Position numbers and translations under genes: made by a program | The notes under the pieces: model-generated | Told to the model about the DNA's origin: nothing | The model's database searches: none | The model's input: the letters and a program-made list of their open reading frames with translations, nothing else | DNA from: Cunninghamia lanceolata | Taxonomy: Eukaryota; Streptophyta; Pinopsida; Cupressales; Cupressaceae | Direction of reading: 5' to 3' | Assembly: GCA_027924645.1 (NCBI GenBank) | Contig: BSBN01000495.1 | Coordinates: 806,001 to 870,000, forward strand | DNA length: 64,000 nucleotides | Shown here: piece after piece, positions 1 through 11,796 of the stretch | Layout of the letters: each line of letters opens with the position of its first letter | Numbering within the stretch: the first letter of the stretch is position 1

Positions 1-525
1 TTGTTAGACACACCCCCTATAACAACTACTAGAGTTGTAAGAACTTTCAAGTATGTGATGATTGCCACGCTACAAAATTTATATCCAAGTCTGTTGCAAG
101 AGAAATTGTTGTGATAGATGCAAATTGTTTCCATTATTTTAAACAGGGACAATATTCTTAAGGAGATGATTGGTGATGCTAAATAAAGCAATCTGAAAAA
201 TAGGCTTGCAATATAATAATGTGCATGAAGGGACAATGTTTTATTTCTAGTTTCTAGAAAGTTTTATTTATTTTTTGTTTTGCAAGTATTTGACAATCTA
301 GACCATGTTGTTGTCTTTGTAAAATTAGATGCATAGAGTGCAATGGAGATCATTGCTTATACACATTGTTGGGATATTTATCAAAGACCTATTTTATGAT
401 AACAAGAACTTTTCATTAAATTATTTTTAGGGAACCTGTATAGGTATGAAATGAAAATTTATAGGAAGTGGAAAATTGGGAAAACATAAAAGGTGAGGAG
501 CACTATGTAAGTAAATTGGAAAGTC
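1..525. other. Flanking DNA left of element A, no gene seen
   Basis: This is AT-rich sequence with stops in all frames and no recognisable protein, RNA or LTR. It is the left flank of element A. The flank resumes at 13149, on the other side of A. It may be host DNA or the remains of an older transposon. Confidence 0.5.
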
Positions 526-530
526 CCATG
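526..530. repeat. Target-site duplication of element A, left copy
   Basis: CCATG directly precedes the TG end of the LTR. The same five bases directly follow the CA end of the other LTR at 13144-13148. A 5-bp duplication is the normal mark of LTR-retrotransposon integration. Confidence 0.85.
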
Positions 531-1878
531 TGACAAGGGTCGTTGTACAGGTTATCATTTAATCATATTTCAAGTGTCAAATCCAGGGTTGTGTCCATGG
601 CTATTTGTAATTAGGAATCCTAAAGTTGCCCAGTTTTTATCCAACTAACTCTAATTATCTTTACTGATTAACAAAACTTAATATCATTGATCTATCTGCT
701 GTGAAATGAATTCTAAGAATATTGAAAATAAAACTGAACGATGAATTTCTTAAAGTAAATCTATATTACTCCTTCCACTGTAAACATGCATTTATCTATG
801 AAAACAATAACTATTTCTTTAAACAAAATATGAAATAATGAAAATGACAGTACTAGCCTTCTGCCTTAGTGGTGAGAGTGGGCCCTTGCTCCATACCCTT
901 GGGGCTATAGACCAAAGTAAAGAATCAACACAAGAGAATAATATCACAACTCAATTCAGTCCAATTCCATCTGCTTTGTATTCATAAAATGTCTATACCA
1001 AAATAAGGTTATAGAAATTAGAAAAATAATCGTTGTCCTGTTTTTTCTACTACTTCTGTAAGTTTATATCTAAATCTATGATGAGAGATCACTCACCCTA
1101 TTCTACTAGTTCATCTAAGAGATAACATCAATCTCTTTATTGTACTAATAGTCTAACTATAGAATGAATATCCATGCAATTAAAATAGATTTAGTGGAAC
1201 AACAGTCCATACTAAATCTGAGTCTTAGTTTTTAAATACACTTGGGCAGCGAGGCCCTCAAATATAGGTATTTAAATTAGTTTATCAATAACTCATGTAA
1301 AATCAAAAAGAGATAAAAACTTCCAGCAGTTAACTATAGACTGGCCTTAATTACTCAGGTGATGATTTGAGTAATATCAGGAGCATCTCGATCACCACTG
1401 GAAGTGTCTAACTGACAGTTGTGCTAGAAATCTGAACTATTCTAAAGAGGCACCGGAGATGTATGTGACCTTCTCAATTAGCTCTAGAGATGCTTGTGAT
1501 TTAGTCCAACTTTGGAGATGGTTCACCTCCTTATCCCAAAATCTCTCCATTCAAATTGGAAACATTGGAGACCAGTCATGGCATTCTGATGTTGGCTCCA
1601 GAGATCATTAGGACTACCTTTGGAGATGCATAAAATTGTCTATTTGAACAGCTGCACCTGTTGATTAAAAAAGAGAAGATTTCTACATATTTCAATCAAT
1701 TCAACGCACATTGGTCCTTCAATCAGAAATCATGATTCTAAGTAATTTATCTCTTATTAATCATCATTAGAACAATCTTGTTAGCTTATTTTGGTGCAGT
1801 CACTAGGACAATGGAATAAGAAGGGAGAAAAAGAGGGATAAAAAGGTGTATTTCATGGGTGTTACCTAGCACTCATCA
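531..1878 (-). repeat. Element A 3' LTR
   Basis: The plus-strand start is TGACAAGG and the end is CTCATCA, so on the element's strand it runs from TG to CA. It matches 11797-13143 along its whole length with many substitutions. It contains several short copies of a CTCCAGAGATG-like motif around 1450-1640, a motif also seen in the element's spacer near 5.7 kb. Confidence 0.9.
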
Positions 1879-1889
1879 TCCCCCCGTAC
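1879..1889 (-). other. Polypurine tract of element A
   Basis: On the minus strand this reads GTACGGGGGGA, directly upstream of the 3' LTR start. That is the position and composition expected of the plus-strand DNA primer for reverse transcription. Confidence 0.75.
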
Positions 1890-2139
1890 TTAAGGATTAG
1901 TAGGTCCTCCTACTTCTCACAATCTGGACTTATTCTGGTGAAATATCCTGTCAATCAAGTTGTAGTCCTGTGCATAGGTAGTCCAAGTGGTGTGGTCTAT
2001 ATTACCATTTCCCCTGTACTAATCAACTTGCTTCATCCACTCCTATAAGTTATCATCTTCCATTTGCTCAGCCTAGATAGGTAGTGGCTCAATGATGAGA
2101 GGGGGTTTGAACCGGCCACCTATCCATTCCTATTGGTAT

Positions 2140-4888
2140 TTATCCATCATTTTGGATATTAACTTGGCCTTCCTCATAAAGAACCTTAGATTGGTAGGGG
2201 AAACCACTTCTCATTTTCTGCTTTGAAGTTAAAATGTTCCACCTTTTCTTTGCCATTGCAAGCACTTGATTAGCTGAACTATTCATAAAGAGACCAAAAT
2301 CAATGGAACACTCCTGAAGATGTTTCAGATACAATGGCAAAAGTTTGGTCTTACTTTTCGAGTGGTAGAGATATGCCCTAGGTTGGACCTTAAAAGCATG
2401 AGGGTTTGGACATTCTTTTATGATGAAAAGACTTGTTTGTGTATCCTTCTTCAGATGAGCCTCTATTCTCTCATTCCAAATATGATGATTTCTCATTAGT
2501 GACATAAATGCCTTAAATTGACATTCCCCTACAAAATAGTTGATAATGAAGGTCATATCATCTACACAGAAACCATGCAAATACAATTCACACAAAATTT
2601 TTTTGTCTTCATCAGAACTTTTCATATATGCTTCTATGAACTCCTCCCCTATTTCTGTGTTCTCAATAAGATCAGACAGGACCAAAGACAGTTTTCTCTG
2701 CAAAACTCTCCCTTGTAAGAATAGAGCATAACTTCCACTTGGGGGCCTGCAAGACAGGATTTCAGATGAAATGGAAGCCACCTGAATGAATTTTTCTTCC
2801 AGGGTTTCTACTCTTTTTGACATGGAAGTAACTACCCTTTGTAATTGCAGCATAGACTTAGAAGCCTCAAATTCTCTACACCTCCTTTCCCAATGGAACA
2901 GGGCCTTAAGAATATCAATTGGGATTGGGCCCACATATGGATTTGTTTGCACCTCATGTTCAATGGTTGCCCCTGGGCCAACTAACACATGAATATATTC
3001 CTTGTGATCATCTATTTTATTGTTGGCCCAAGTCAATTGTTTATCTTGGCTCTATACTTTCTCAATTAGTGTTGCAATGATTATGAGACTATTGTCTCTA
3101 GCCTTGGTAAGATTAGAAATGTTCTATACTGCCTCTGCCTCCTTTTCCTTAAGGATTTTAGCTATCTCACTCTCCTGGGCTTCCAATTCTGCTTCCTTCT
3201 CCTGAATTATTTATTGTTTACTCTGGAGCTCTACTTGCATCCCTTCAATCACCTAATTTTGCTCCATTTCTTTTTCTTTCATGACCTTCTTGAGGTCAGT
3301 AATAATCTAGTTCTTCCCCCATAATAATCTTTTCAAATTATCAATCTCTTCTAACATCTGATGTTCTTTTGAAATTTCAATATCCTCTTATTCAAAGGGG
3401 TGAGAATAAGTTTCTATTTCTTCTGATGTTTGCTCTACATCAAGGTTTTCCATGGCTATTGGCTCTTCACTACTAGCTGCATCCATTTGCTCTACTTCAA
3501 CTTCCCTTGTGGCCTCCCTATTCTGAGTTCCTTCTTGAGTCTCTTCTGCAATTGCTAGTACTGATGAAGGTCTAGCTTTTTCCTCAGAAGTTCTAAAACC
3601 CAAAAGAACTTCAGCTAGGAGAGTAGTATCTTTTTCATCTTGGGTAAGCTGCCTTTTCCTTTTACTTCTCCATAGCACCAGTGGAGTAGGCATTTCCGGA
3701 GCAGGTATATCATCCTCAGGATCAGAGGAAATAGTATAAGTTTCTTTTTGTTCTGACTTTGGAGCAGGAGAATGTTGTGAAGTTAGACTTAGATGAATAG
3801 ATGGCTTGGTAGAAACCTCTCTTTGTTTCTTCTTTCTTATTAGAGGAATGTCATCTAAGTCATGGGATGGTTCGTCAGCCCAGTAATGTATGTCAGTCAA
3901 TTTTCTTTGAAATTCTCTTTGATTTCTGACCCTAGCTTTCCCTTGTTGGTCTTGTTGGAGTAGATTCCTCAGCCAAGGTCATTTTTCTTCTTGCAGAGTG
4001 AGTCATATATGGTGTATGCTCAACAATAGGTTCTCTAATTTCTTTTCCTTTCCTCTTCTTGTCAGAAACAGGGGTAGCTGATGAAGTTGCCTCCAGTGAG
4101 GACTTTTTACTTTTCTCAATAGCTGCAGAGGAAGTTGAAGGCTCTGCCTCCTCTTCTTGCTGGGTAGAGGAAGCCTCACCCACTTCCTGAATCCTCTCTA
4201 GTTCTCTATCCTGGGGTTTGTTATTTAAAAATGTCTGCCATAATGCTTCCCCAATAGCTTGGGACAGAAAGTGATGTTTTACTACCATAAAAATGAGGCC
4301 ATGGTGTTTCATAGGACCTTTTCCTTATTGGTACTTGTCTGCAGTTGCCCTAATGGTAGAGTATAGGAAGTTTGGAAGATTTATGCTAAATTCTGGATGC
4401 GCATTTCCATGCCTCAGAAAAATCAATGTTTTCATTATTGGTCCTAGAACTAAGGAAAATTGAACATAACATGTGAAATATTTCATCAACCATAGAGCTA
4501 CAGATTGCCATGGGTTTGAAAGTGATGCCTTAAGAATTCGTTTAACCTCGTTCTTGTTCAAATGCAACTATATTGCAGGTTCACCTTCTACAGAGAAATT
4601 TCTAATCAAATCAGCATATAAAGTTTTAAAATGGTAGAACCTCTCACCTTGTTCAAACAACCTAGAAATATGACTAATAGTGGTTGTAGAGAGATTGACT
4701 TGAACTCCGCTTACAACTGTCTGATTGTCCCTTAGGTTTCTTAAGAAGTCATCAACAATATCCTCTTGAAACCCTTCAAGCTTCTCCATAAACTCCAGCC
4801 ATCCTACATTTCTAAGAATGTCTGCTACAACATCATCTTGCAAAAGACCTGTTATACTTTCTGGCTCTAATTTCTTCATAATCCCCAT
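2140..4888 (-). pseudogene. Extra ORF downstream of integrase in element A
   Basis: Three open segments from 4888 to 3932 share one frame. Two further segments, 3900-3388 and 3036-2140, share another, so this was probably one protein of roughly 900 residues with one frameshift and several stops. The N-terminal part has a VNLSTTTISHISRLF segment followed by GERFYHFKTLYADLI and a hydrophobic WLMKYFTCYVQFSLVLG segment. This pattern resembles the putative plant transposon protein domain found beside many plant gypsy genes. The middle is rich in Ser, Glu and Lys and looks disordered. The C-terminal 300 residues have a short coiled coil near SMSKRVETLEEKF. I do not know its function. An env-like role has been proposed for such ORFs in Athila, but I see no signal peptide here. 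Confidence 0.65.
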
Positions 4889-5925
4889 TTCTAAGTCCTT
4901 TTTCCACCTTTTGTGCTAAAATTCTCCCTCACTTTTCTGTGTAGTTTGTTCTTCCTCCTTTAACTCCGTAGGCTCCGGAGGACTGTATCAGTTGATTCTT
5001 CAGGGTATTTTGTAGTTTTGAATGAGGGTTATTATGTCAAGTTGTTTACTGGCTTGGACTATGGAAAATGAATTTAAAATCAGTTAGAGTGCCTATGCGG
5101 TCATAATTACAACAGAGTGATGGGACACTCCGTAGACATGGTGACAATGTAGCAAAGATGGCAGCATGCATGAGGAGAAAAGAAATAATGGCAGGAGGAT
5201 GTGTCATAACGACAACAACCAAAAATAGAAATAACAAGATAGCTACTAATGAATGCTTAATTCAAGAGTACCTGAACCAATCTTAATGATGACGACCCGA
5301 TGTACCTGGCTGCAACACCGTGGCTTTGATGATACTAGATGTGACTTGGCATGTGAGTAGCTTCTACATGGCTTTGAAATGGTGTCAGCATCCCTTTTAT
5401 CACATTCCGTGCAATCATTTCCACTGAGTGGTTTGAGAATGCCATCTTTTTAGGTGACATCAGCGCAGTCATTTGTGAGTACCTATGCATGAGAGTAATG
5501 ACCTTTTTTTCAATTGTTGATGATATGCATGTTGACATCATGTTTGTCCTTGTCATAAAGTGGAGGATGAGTCCTGATGACCTCATCAGATGACATATCT
5601 ACTTTATTACATAGAGAGGTGGGTCTCCCACTAATTTATTATATTCATGAATAGCTCTTTATTGGTGGAGCACCAGAGGTGCTCCAAGTTCATGAAGCAC
5701 TGGAGGTGCTCCTTATTTGCGAGCGTCGGAGGTGTGTTTGAGTAACTTCCGGCACCTAATCACCTCCGTAGCTTGATTATTCTCATTTGGCATGAAAAAG
5801 GGAACTACCATTTGCTGGTTTTCAATCCCCTTGGTCGAGAAAGACAAACATTTACTGGTTTTCTATCTTCCTCTTTTTTTTTTTCAAGAAGGCCGCCATT
5901 TGCTAGTTTTCAACCTTTTTTTTTT
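4889..5925 (-). other. Untranslated spacer of element A between integrase and extra ORF
   Basis: No credible coding sequence is present. The stretch holds a perfect hairpin at 5667-5685, with arms GGAGCACC and GGTGCTCC and a 3-base loop. A near copy lies at 5694-5712, followed by more GGAGGTG-type words to about 5770. This could be leader RNA for the downstream ORF or a remnant of a small repeat. Confidence 0.5.
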
Positions 5926-7080
5926 TCAATCCAAATCTATGACAGAGGATGTATCCCCTATAACCAAGCACAAATCTTTGATGAACTCTTCCTTGGTGGA
6001 TGGAGTTTTATAGAGTCTAATTCTGTGGCCATTTACTAAGAATCTGTCTTTTCTTCCATCAATGGGTTTCAGCAACACTGTTCCATTCTCAAAAACTTCC
6101 TTTATCTGGTAAAGACCCATCCAATGAGTTTGTAGCTTTCCCTTGAACTCCTTGAACTTAGAATCATATAGGAGAACACAATCACCTTGCTAAAATGTCC
6201 TTCTCTTGATGTGTTGGTCATGCCATTGCTTCCTTTGATACTGAACTAGTTTTGTTTGCTGAATGGCTTTTGTCCGGATTTCATCTAACTCATTAAGCTA
6301 AAGAATTTTGTTTTGTTGGCCTATAAACAATGGTAGACTAATATCTAATGCAGTTTTAAGTGTCTGGAACTCAAATTCTATAGATAGAATGGGTTTCTTT
6401 CCATAGACTAATTCATATGGTGAGAATTTTGTTGTGGACTTCCAAGTGGTATTGTAAGCCTAAACTACTTCGAGTAATCTATTAGATCAATCTTTTCTAT
6501 TCATTGCCACTGTTCATGTTAGAATGTTCTCAAGTTCCCTATTAGTCACCTCTACTTGCCCATTGGCTTGAGGATGGTAAGGTGAAGATTTCCTGTGCTT
6601 GACTTGATATAAATCTGTGAATGCTCTAATTACATGTGAAGTAAACTGAGGTCCTTTGTCTAAAACTATGGATCTTGGGGCTCCAAACCTCAATAAAATC
6701 TTATTATAAAGGAAATCATCAACTCTCTCTTCTCTTACAAATTGCAATGCTTGCACTTGAGCCCATTTAGTGACATAGTCTGTGCATACAAGGATGTACT
6801 CTTTGCTTGATGATGGTGGAGAAATTGGTCCCACAAAGTCTAGACCCCACTATTCAAATGGCTCCATCATTACTTGGGGATGTAGTAACATCTCCTGGGT
6901 GAAGGCTAGTTGTCCCATCCTTTGGCACTGGTCACATTGTTGCACATACTTCTTGATATCCTTATGAATAGAGGGCCAGTAGTAACCAAATCCCAGAATC
7001 TTGTGGATGGTTCTATGTGAGGAATAGTGCCCAGCAGATGATTCATCATGACATGGCCTTAAGAAAAAAAATTTCATCAT
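5926..7080 (-). pseudogene. Element A integrase
   Basis: Integrase joins the retrotransposon cDNA to chromosomal DNA. The HHCC zinc-binding region lies at 7080-6850, with two His in the HDESSAGHYSSHRTIH stretch and the pair CDQC. The catalytic core at 6834-6514 has Asp in CTDYVTKW, Asp in LDKGPQFTS and Glu in GQVEVTNRE. There are 35 residues between the second Asp and the Glu, which is the DD35E signature. The C-terminal domain at 6120-5926 begins near GLYQIKEVFENGTV and ends with an NGHRIRLY motif. All segments share one frame but stops separate them. It follows RNase H in the usual gypsy order. Confidence 0.9.
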
Positions 7081-7446
7081 CTTTTAAATACCTGTGCAAA
7101 ATGAAGTCAGGACCACATTTAAATAGAAACCCATTTAACCATTTGTAGATAACCTTTCCTTAAGTAAGCATTTCTTTTGTTTTGAGCTAAAATGAGATGG
7201 ATACAAGCCTGTAGCTAAGAGATTAGCTATGCCAGCAAACCAAGGTGCAGTAGAGGATATAGCAAAAAGATGTTAATCTAGAAATCTGTCCTCCACTGGC
7301 TGGTTCTCTCCACCTGTATGCAATCTTGATAGAAAATCAGCAACCAAATTAAATTTGCCTGGATTATCAACTATGGTAATGTTAACTTTTTGCAACAGCA
7401 ATAACCACCTAATTATCCTTGCACTCACTACTGGCTTATTCATTAA

Positions 7447-8520
7447 TTATTTTATGGCTGCATGATCAGTATGTACAAATATTTTGTATCTAGTGATATA
7501 ATGCCTAAATTTGTTTATAGCATAGATGACTGCCAAGAATTCTTTTTCAGTTGTGGTATAGTTTCTTTCTACAGAGGTAAGGTTTTTGTTGATGTAATAG
7601 ATGGTATGCATACTTTCTCCTTCCTCCTTTTGTCTTAAGACTACCCCAATGGACTCATTAGAAGCATCAGTTTGTATGTGAAATGGTAGAGTCCAATTAG
7701 GTCCTCTCAAAATAGGTGTGACAGTAAGCTTCTCTTTTAGGGTTTCAAATGCTGATTGACAATCCTTTGTCCATAAGAATGTTGTGTCTTTGTTAAGTAG
7801 GGTAAACAGAGGAGCAACTATCCTGCTTTCTATGAATCTTCTATAGTAGCCTGCATGACCTAGAAAAATTCTAACATCTCTCTGATTTTTAGGTGAAGGC
7901 AACTTTTGGATCACTTCTATTTTGTTTTGATCTACTTTGATCCTATTTGCTGAAATGCGGTGTCCCAATACAATTCCTTCCTCTACCATCATGAAGTACT
8001 TTTCATGGCTCATGGATAATTGATTCTTTTCATAGCATTTTAGTACCTTTTCCAAGTTTATGAGAGCTTCTTCAAAGTTGTCCCCATACACAGTAAAGTC
8101 ATCCATATAGACCTCCATGCACTCATTAGCTAGTTCAGAAAAGATGGCTAAAACAAGCCTCTAAAATGTAGCTAGGGCATTACATAGTCCAAATGGAAGA
8201 AATTTGTAAGCAAAAGTTCCCCAAGAATAAGTGAAAGTGGTTTTATCCTGATCTTTAGGTGCTACTTGGATTTGATTGTATCCACTAAACCCATCTAGGA
8301 AAGAAAAATACTTTCTCCCTGCAAGGTTGTACAACACTTGGTCAATGAATGGTAAGGGAAAGTAGTCCTTTTTTGTAGCTTTGTTGAGCTCCCTATAGTC
8401 AATAAACACTCTCCATTTCCCATTCTTTTTAGGCACCATAAGTAAGGGTGAGACCCATTGACTATCTAAGATTGGATATATAAACCCTGCTTGCAGCAAT
8501 TTTTCTATCTGTCTTAACAA
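7447..8520 (-). pseudogene. Element A reverse transcriptase and RNase H
   Basis: The first segment (8520-8161) carries RT motifs: the palm sequence VPKKNGKWRVFIDYRELN, LDGFSGYNQI and FGLCNALATF. The second (8118-7447) opens with YMDD, the metal-binding catalytic pair, and continues through LGHAGYYRRFI. RNase H then follows with DASNESIGVVL, the EKEFLAVIYA segment and a DHAAIK end, so its acidic residues look intact. Both segments are in the same frame, separated by a stop at 8161. Translation is therefore broken, although the active-site residues persist. Confidence 0.93.
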
Positions 8521-8701
8521 TGTCTTTCAAAGCAGGATTCAGTCTTCTCTGGGTTTGTCTAACAGATTTGACACCTTTGGTGTATATACAATGAGTATAG
8601 ATCTTAGGAGGGATGCCCTTCATGTCTTGGTATTCCCAAACAAAAGCTGCTGAATGGGAAATTAGGAGTTTGATAAGTTCTTCCTCCTATTTTTCTACTA
8701 A

Positions 8702-9076
8702 CTAGGTGTTGATATTCAGTGTTTTCCCAGGTAGAATCATAACCTGTTTTGTGATCTGATCCATAGATGTAGTCAATCCATATACTAGAGTCATGTTATT
8801 GAGGGGGCAAGAATGTGGAAGTAGCATGTGGAATGTGGCTAAGTCTTTGTAAAAGGTTTCTCCATAAGGAATGATATTTGCTAAGGTACAATGAGTAGAA
8901 GTGAGAAGTTCTCTCCTTGAATCTTGGGCTAGCTCCATTATATCCTCATTAATAAGAATGTGGGTGATATATTTAGTTGTATTATAGTGAATTTCTTCTT
9001 CTAACTCACCTAAATGTTCTTTGATGGTAACCATAGCTACTGAGGCATTATTTTCCATGTTATCCGGTTCATCCAC
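8702..9076 (-). pseudogene. Element A linker between protease and reverse transcriptase
   Basis: This open segment of 124 codons lies where the polyprotein connects protease to RT. It is in a different frame from the RT segments, so at least one frameshift separates them. It contains no recognised catalytic motif. The position and the acidic, helical composition fit the variable linker of gypsy polyproteins. Confidence 0.5.
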
Positions 9077-9099
9077 CCATACCCTTCCTATATAATGTA

Positions 9100-9759
9100 T
9101 TGATGGTTTAGCTGGAGGCTACAAAGATATTTTTTCAAGTCTATCCCATTAGAAATGACCATATCTCCAGTTCGACAATCAATAGATGATGCTACTATAA
9201 CCAGCCATGGTCTTCCTAATATCAATGGATAAATATTTCTCTAATTTCTTGGCTCTAATATCAGGAAGTCTACTAGGAATTCTTGTGATTCTATCTCAAC
9301 TGGAACATTAGTAATCACCCCTTTTGGAATAGCTACTGATTGGTCAACAAGCTAAAGGATTGTAGATGTGGATTGGATACCTGTTAAGGTTAATTTGTCC
9401 ATTGTATGAACTATCATTACATTTATTGCTACTCCCAAATCAACCAAAACATTTAAAATTTCTACCCCTGAGATGTAAACAGTCATGACAGGATTTCTAG
9501 GGTCTCCATATTTTGGGAGGTGCACTTCTCCCATTAGGAGGTCTAATACCTTTCCTTCCACCTGGATAGTTGAGGGAAAGTTCTTCTTTCTTCCCTGGGT
9601 CTTGACACAATGTTGTTTGATGAATTGGTTAAGTTCAGGTACATCTCTGATTGCTTGGAGGAGTGGAATTTCAATGTTTAGTTGTCTAATTTCTTGTAAC
9701 AGTTCTAATTCTAGGGTAGATTGGACTTGTTTTTGTAAGATTTTTTTTTGGGGGAACAT
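9100..9759 (-). pseudogene. Element A aspartic protease region
   Basis: The protein has the Athila/Tat-like pattern: an IPLLQAIRDVPELNQFIK helix, then a basic GRKKN stretch, a YGDPRNP turn and the active-site segment LVDLGVAINVM near residue 107. The motif has DLG in place of the common DSG or DTG, as seen in several plant gypsy proteases. The reading continues beyond a stop near 9352 into QLVDQSVA-like sequence. The enzyme would cut the Gag-Pol polyprotein. It is in a different frame from the segment upstream. Confidence 0.75.
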
Positions 9760-9775
9760 GTTGTTTGAGCTGTTC

Positions 9776-11724
9776 TCAGTATGGTGCTAGTTTTTCCATC
9801 TTTGGAGCATCTCCAGAGATTTTATCAGAAATGTTTCTAGGGATGTTCTCTGGAGTCATTCTTTTAGGAGGATCTCCGGAGTTATCCAAGGATGATTCTT
9901 TTAGCATTGTTTCAGTAGTAATCTCCTCTGGAAGCTGTGTGGATGGATTTTCAGGTTCCTCATCATTGGTTACTTCAACTATAGTTGGAGGAGATAGTCT
10001 TAGAAGTGCTTTCCCAGAACGCAGCTGAAGATTATTGGAATATATAGCATTAATTCCAACCATGTTTTCTTGTTCTATCATGTAAATAGCTACTCCCTAC
10101 TTATTCTGTGGGTTTGGTATAAGTTGAGATAGTAAGGGTGGTTGGATAACTGGTTCATTTTGTGACTAACCTTGTGTGTTGGGGGGTCCAGTTAGAAATG
10201 CTTGCTGTTGAGGTTGGAAATGTCTAGGTTATCCCTAGTACTGTTGATTATATCCCTGTTGAGGACCCCAATGAGGCTGCATGTTTTGTGATCCAAACTG
10301 TGGTGGCCATTGTTGATTTCCCTAGGGCTGATTTTGCCAATGTTGGCATTGCCATTGTTGATTTGGCCAATCCTGCTATCCCCAAGGAGGATTATTCTGA
10401 GGCCCATGCCAAGTTGGATTCCATTGATTATTTCCCCAATTAGAAGGACCCCTGTAAGAAGTCTGGTTTGGATACTGATTATAACAAAAATTTCTAACTT
10501 GTTTTTGTCCTACATAGTTTAACTCCTCCTCTATAATGGCATTCTTTTTACTTAGCCTTTTTAAGGTTGGAAGTTGACTACATTGATTGGATGTTCCCTG
10601 TCATAGATCTGACAAATCTCTACTTTATCTAAAGGGCATTCTCTCAACAGATGTTTATTTCTACACCTAGGACAATAGATGGAAAGTGGTTCAGTTGTTC
10701 TGTCCTAATCATTTGTTCTAGTTTTTGCCTGAATCCCATCTAATATGGTATTTAGTTGGACTAGAATATCTATTTTAAAATTTGCAATTTCCTGCATTAA
10801 CTGTCCTATTTTATTCTTCCCTTTGAAAGATTTGGGTGTTCTCACTCCATCTTGGGTTCTGGAATAGTTCCTGTAGAGTTCTTCTATAGCAGGCATATCT
10901 AGTTTCTTGATATTCCCTTTTCCCATTAGATCCAGTGCCTATTTTGATTCTTTGTCTAATCCTTTTACAAACAAGGTTCTAGCCAAAGAATGATTTACAA
11001 GGTTTCCATATCTTCTCAAAGTAAAGTTGAACCTATCCACATAATCCTCTAAGGTATCTTCCTCTCTCTGTTTAATTTTGAATACTTCCTCATTCTTATC
11101 ACTGACTCTACAGTAGTCCTAGTATTTTCCCAAGAATTATGTGTCCATCTGATCCCAGGAATGGATGGAGTTTTGGGGGAGGCCCATAAACCATCTCATT
11201 GTAGAATCCTTTAGGGTTGAGGGAAATAGTTTGAGTTTTTGATTATCTGATCCATAATCATAAGTTTGGCATACCACTTTCAATTCAAACAAAAACTGAT
11301 CTAGATCCTCAGAAGCAAGGCCCCTAAAATTTGGCAAGTGTGCAGGTGAAATATTTTTCATAGGGGCATTATCTCTAGCAGCTAGAACAGTGATATATGA
11401 GAAGGTTCTTGGAGCTTGATTTTCCTTCTCTTCATGATTATCATGATTATCATCCATGTCTAGGATTGGTTCTCCTCCTTGAGGTTCAAGGAAATTAGGT
11501 TCTATCAAAGGATCTACCTAGAATTTTTGTTGTAATTCTTGGATATAGTCAACGAGTGGAAGATTTGGAGGAATGAAAGGATTATTAATTCTAGGTGCAG
11601 CTTCCAAGGTAGGTTCTAGATGTCTCTCTTCAACAAGATCTTGTGCCACCCCACTGCTTTCTCCTATAGTTTGATGGGGTGTTTGTTTTATGTATCTTCC
11701 TTTTGAATCCCTAGCTCTAACCAT
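9776..11724 (-). pseudogene. Element A gag
   Basis: Gag forms the virus-like particle that packages element RNA. The start at 11724 is the first Met after the primer site. The segments 11724-11518, 11508-11137 and 10926-10705 share one frame and are separated only by stops. The capsid-like core has the FRGLASEDLDQFLFELKVV and STMRWFMGL patterns of retrotransposon gag. One zinc knuckle lies at 10636-10674 with CPRC, His and Cys, but with three rather than four residues before the His. A Gln/Trp/Pro/Gly-rich tail follows near 10500-10200, readable only in another frame. The segment 10081-9776 leads towards protease. Confidence 0.82.
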
Positions 11725-11774
11725 ACAGATCTATCCTAAAACTGTTTAGCTAAGTTTCCCTAATTAACACAGTA

Positions 11775-11792
11775 TCCTCGGCAACGACACAA
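11775..11792 (-). other. Primer-binding site of element A, tRNA-Asp type
   Basis: On the minus strand this reads TTGTGTCGTTGCCGAGGA, a few bases after the 5' LTR. It matches the complement of the plant tRNA-Asp(GTC) 3' end at 14 of 18 positions. Three of the four mismatches are C-to-T or G-to-A changes, as expected from decay of methylated cytosines. Confidence 0.75.
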
Positions 11793-11796
11793 AAAA

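Noticed and set aside
10192..10407. 71-codon minus-strand frame with Ile/Asn-rich product
   Set aside because: The Gln/Trp/Pro-rich gag tail reads in a neighbouring frame and explains this stretch better.
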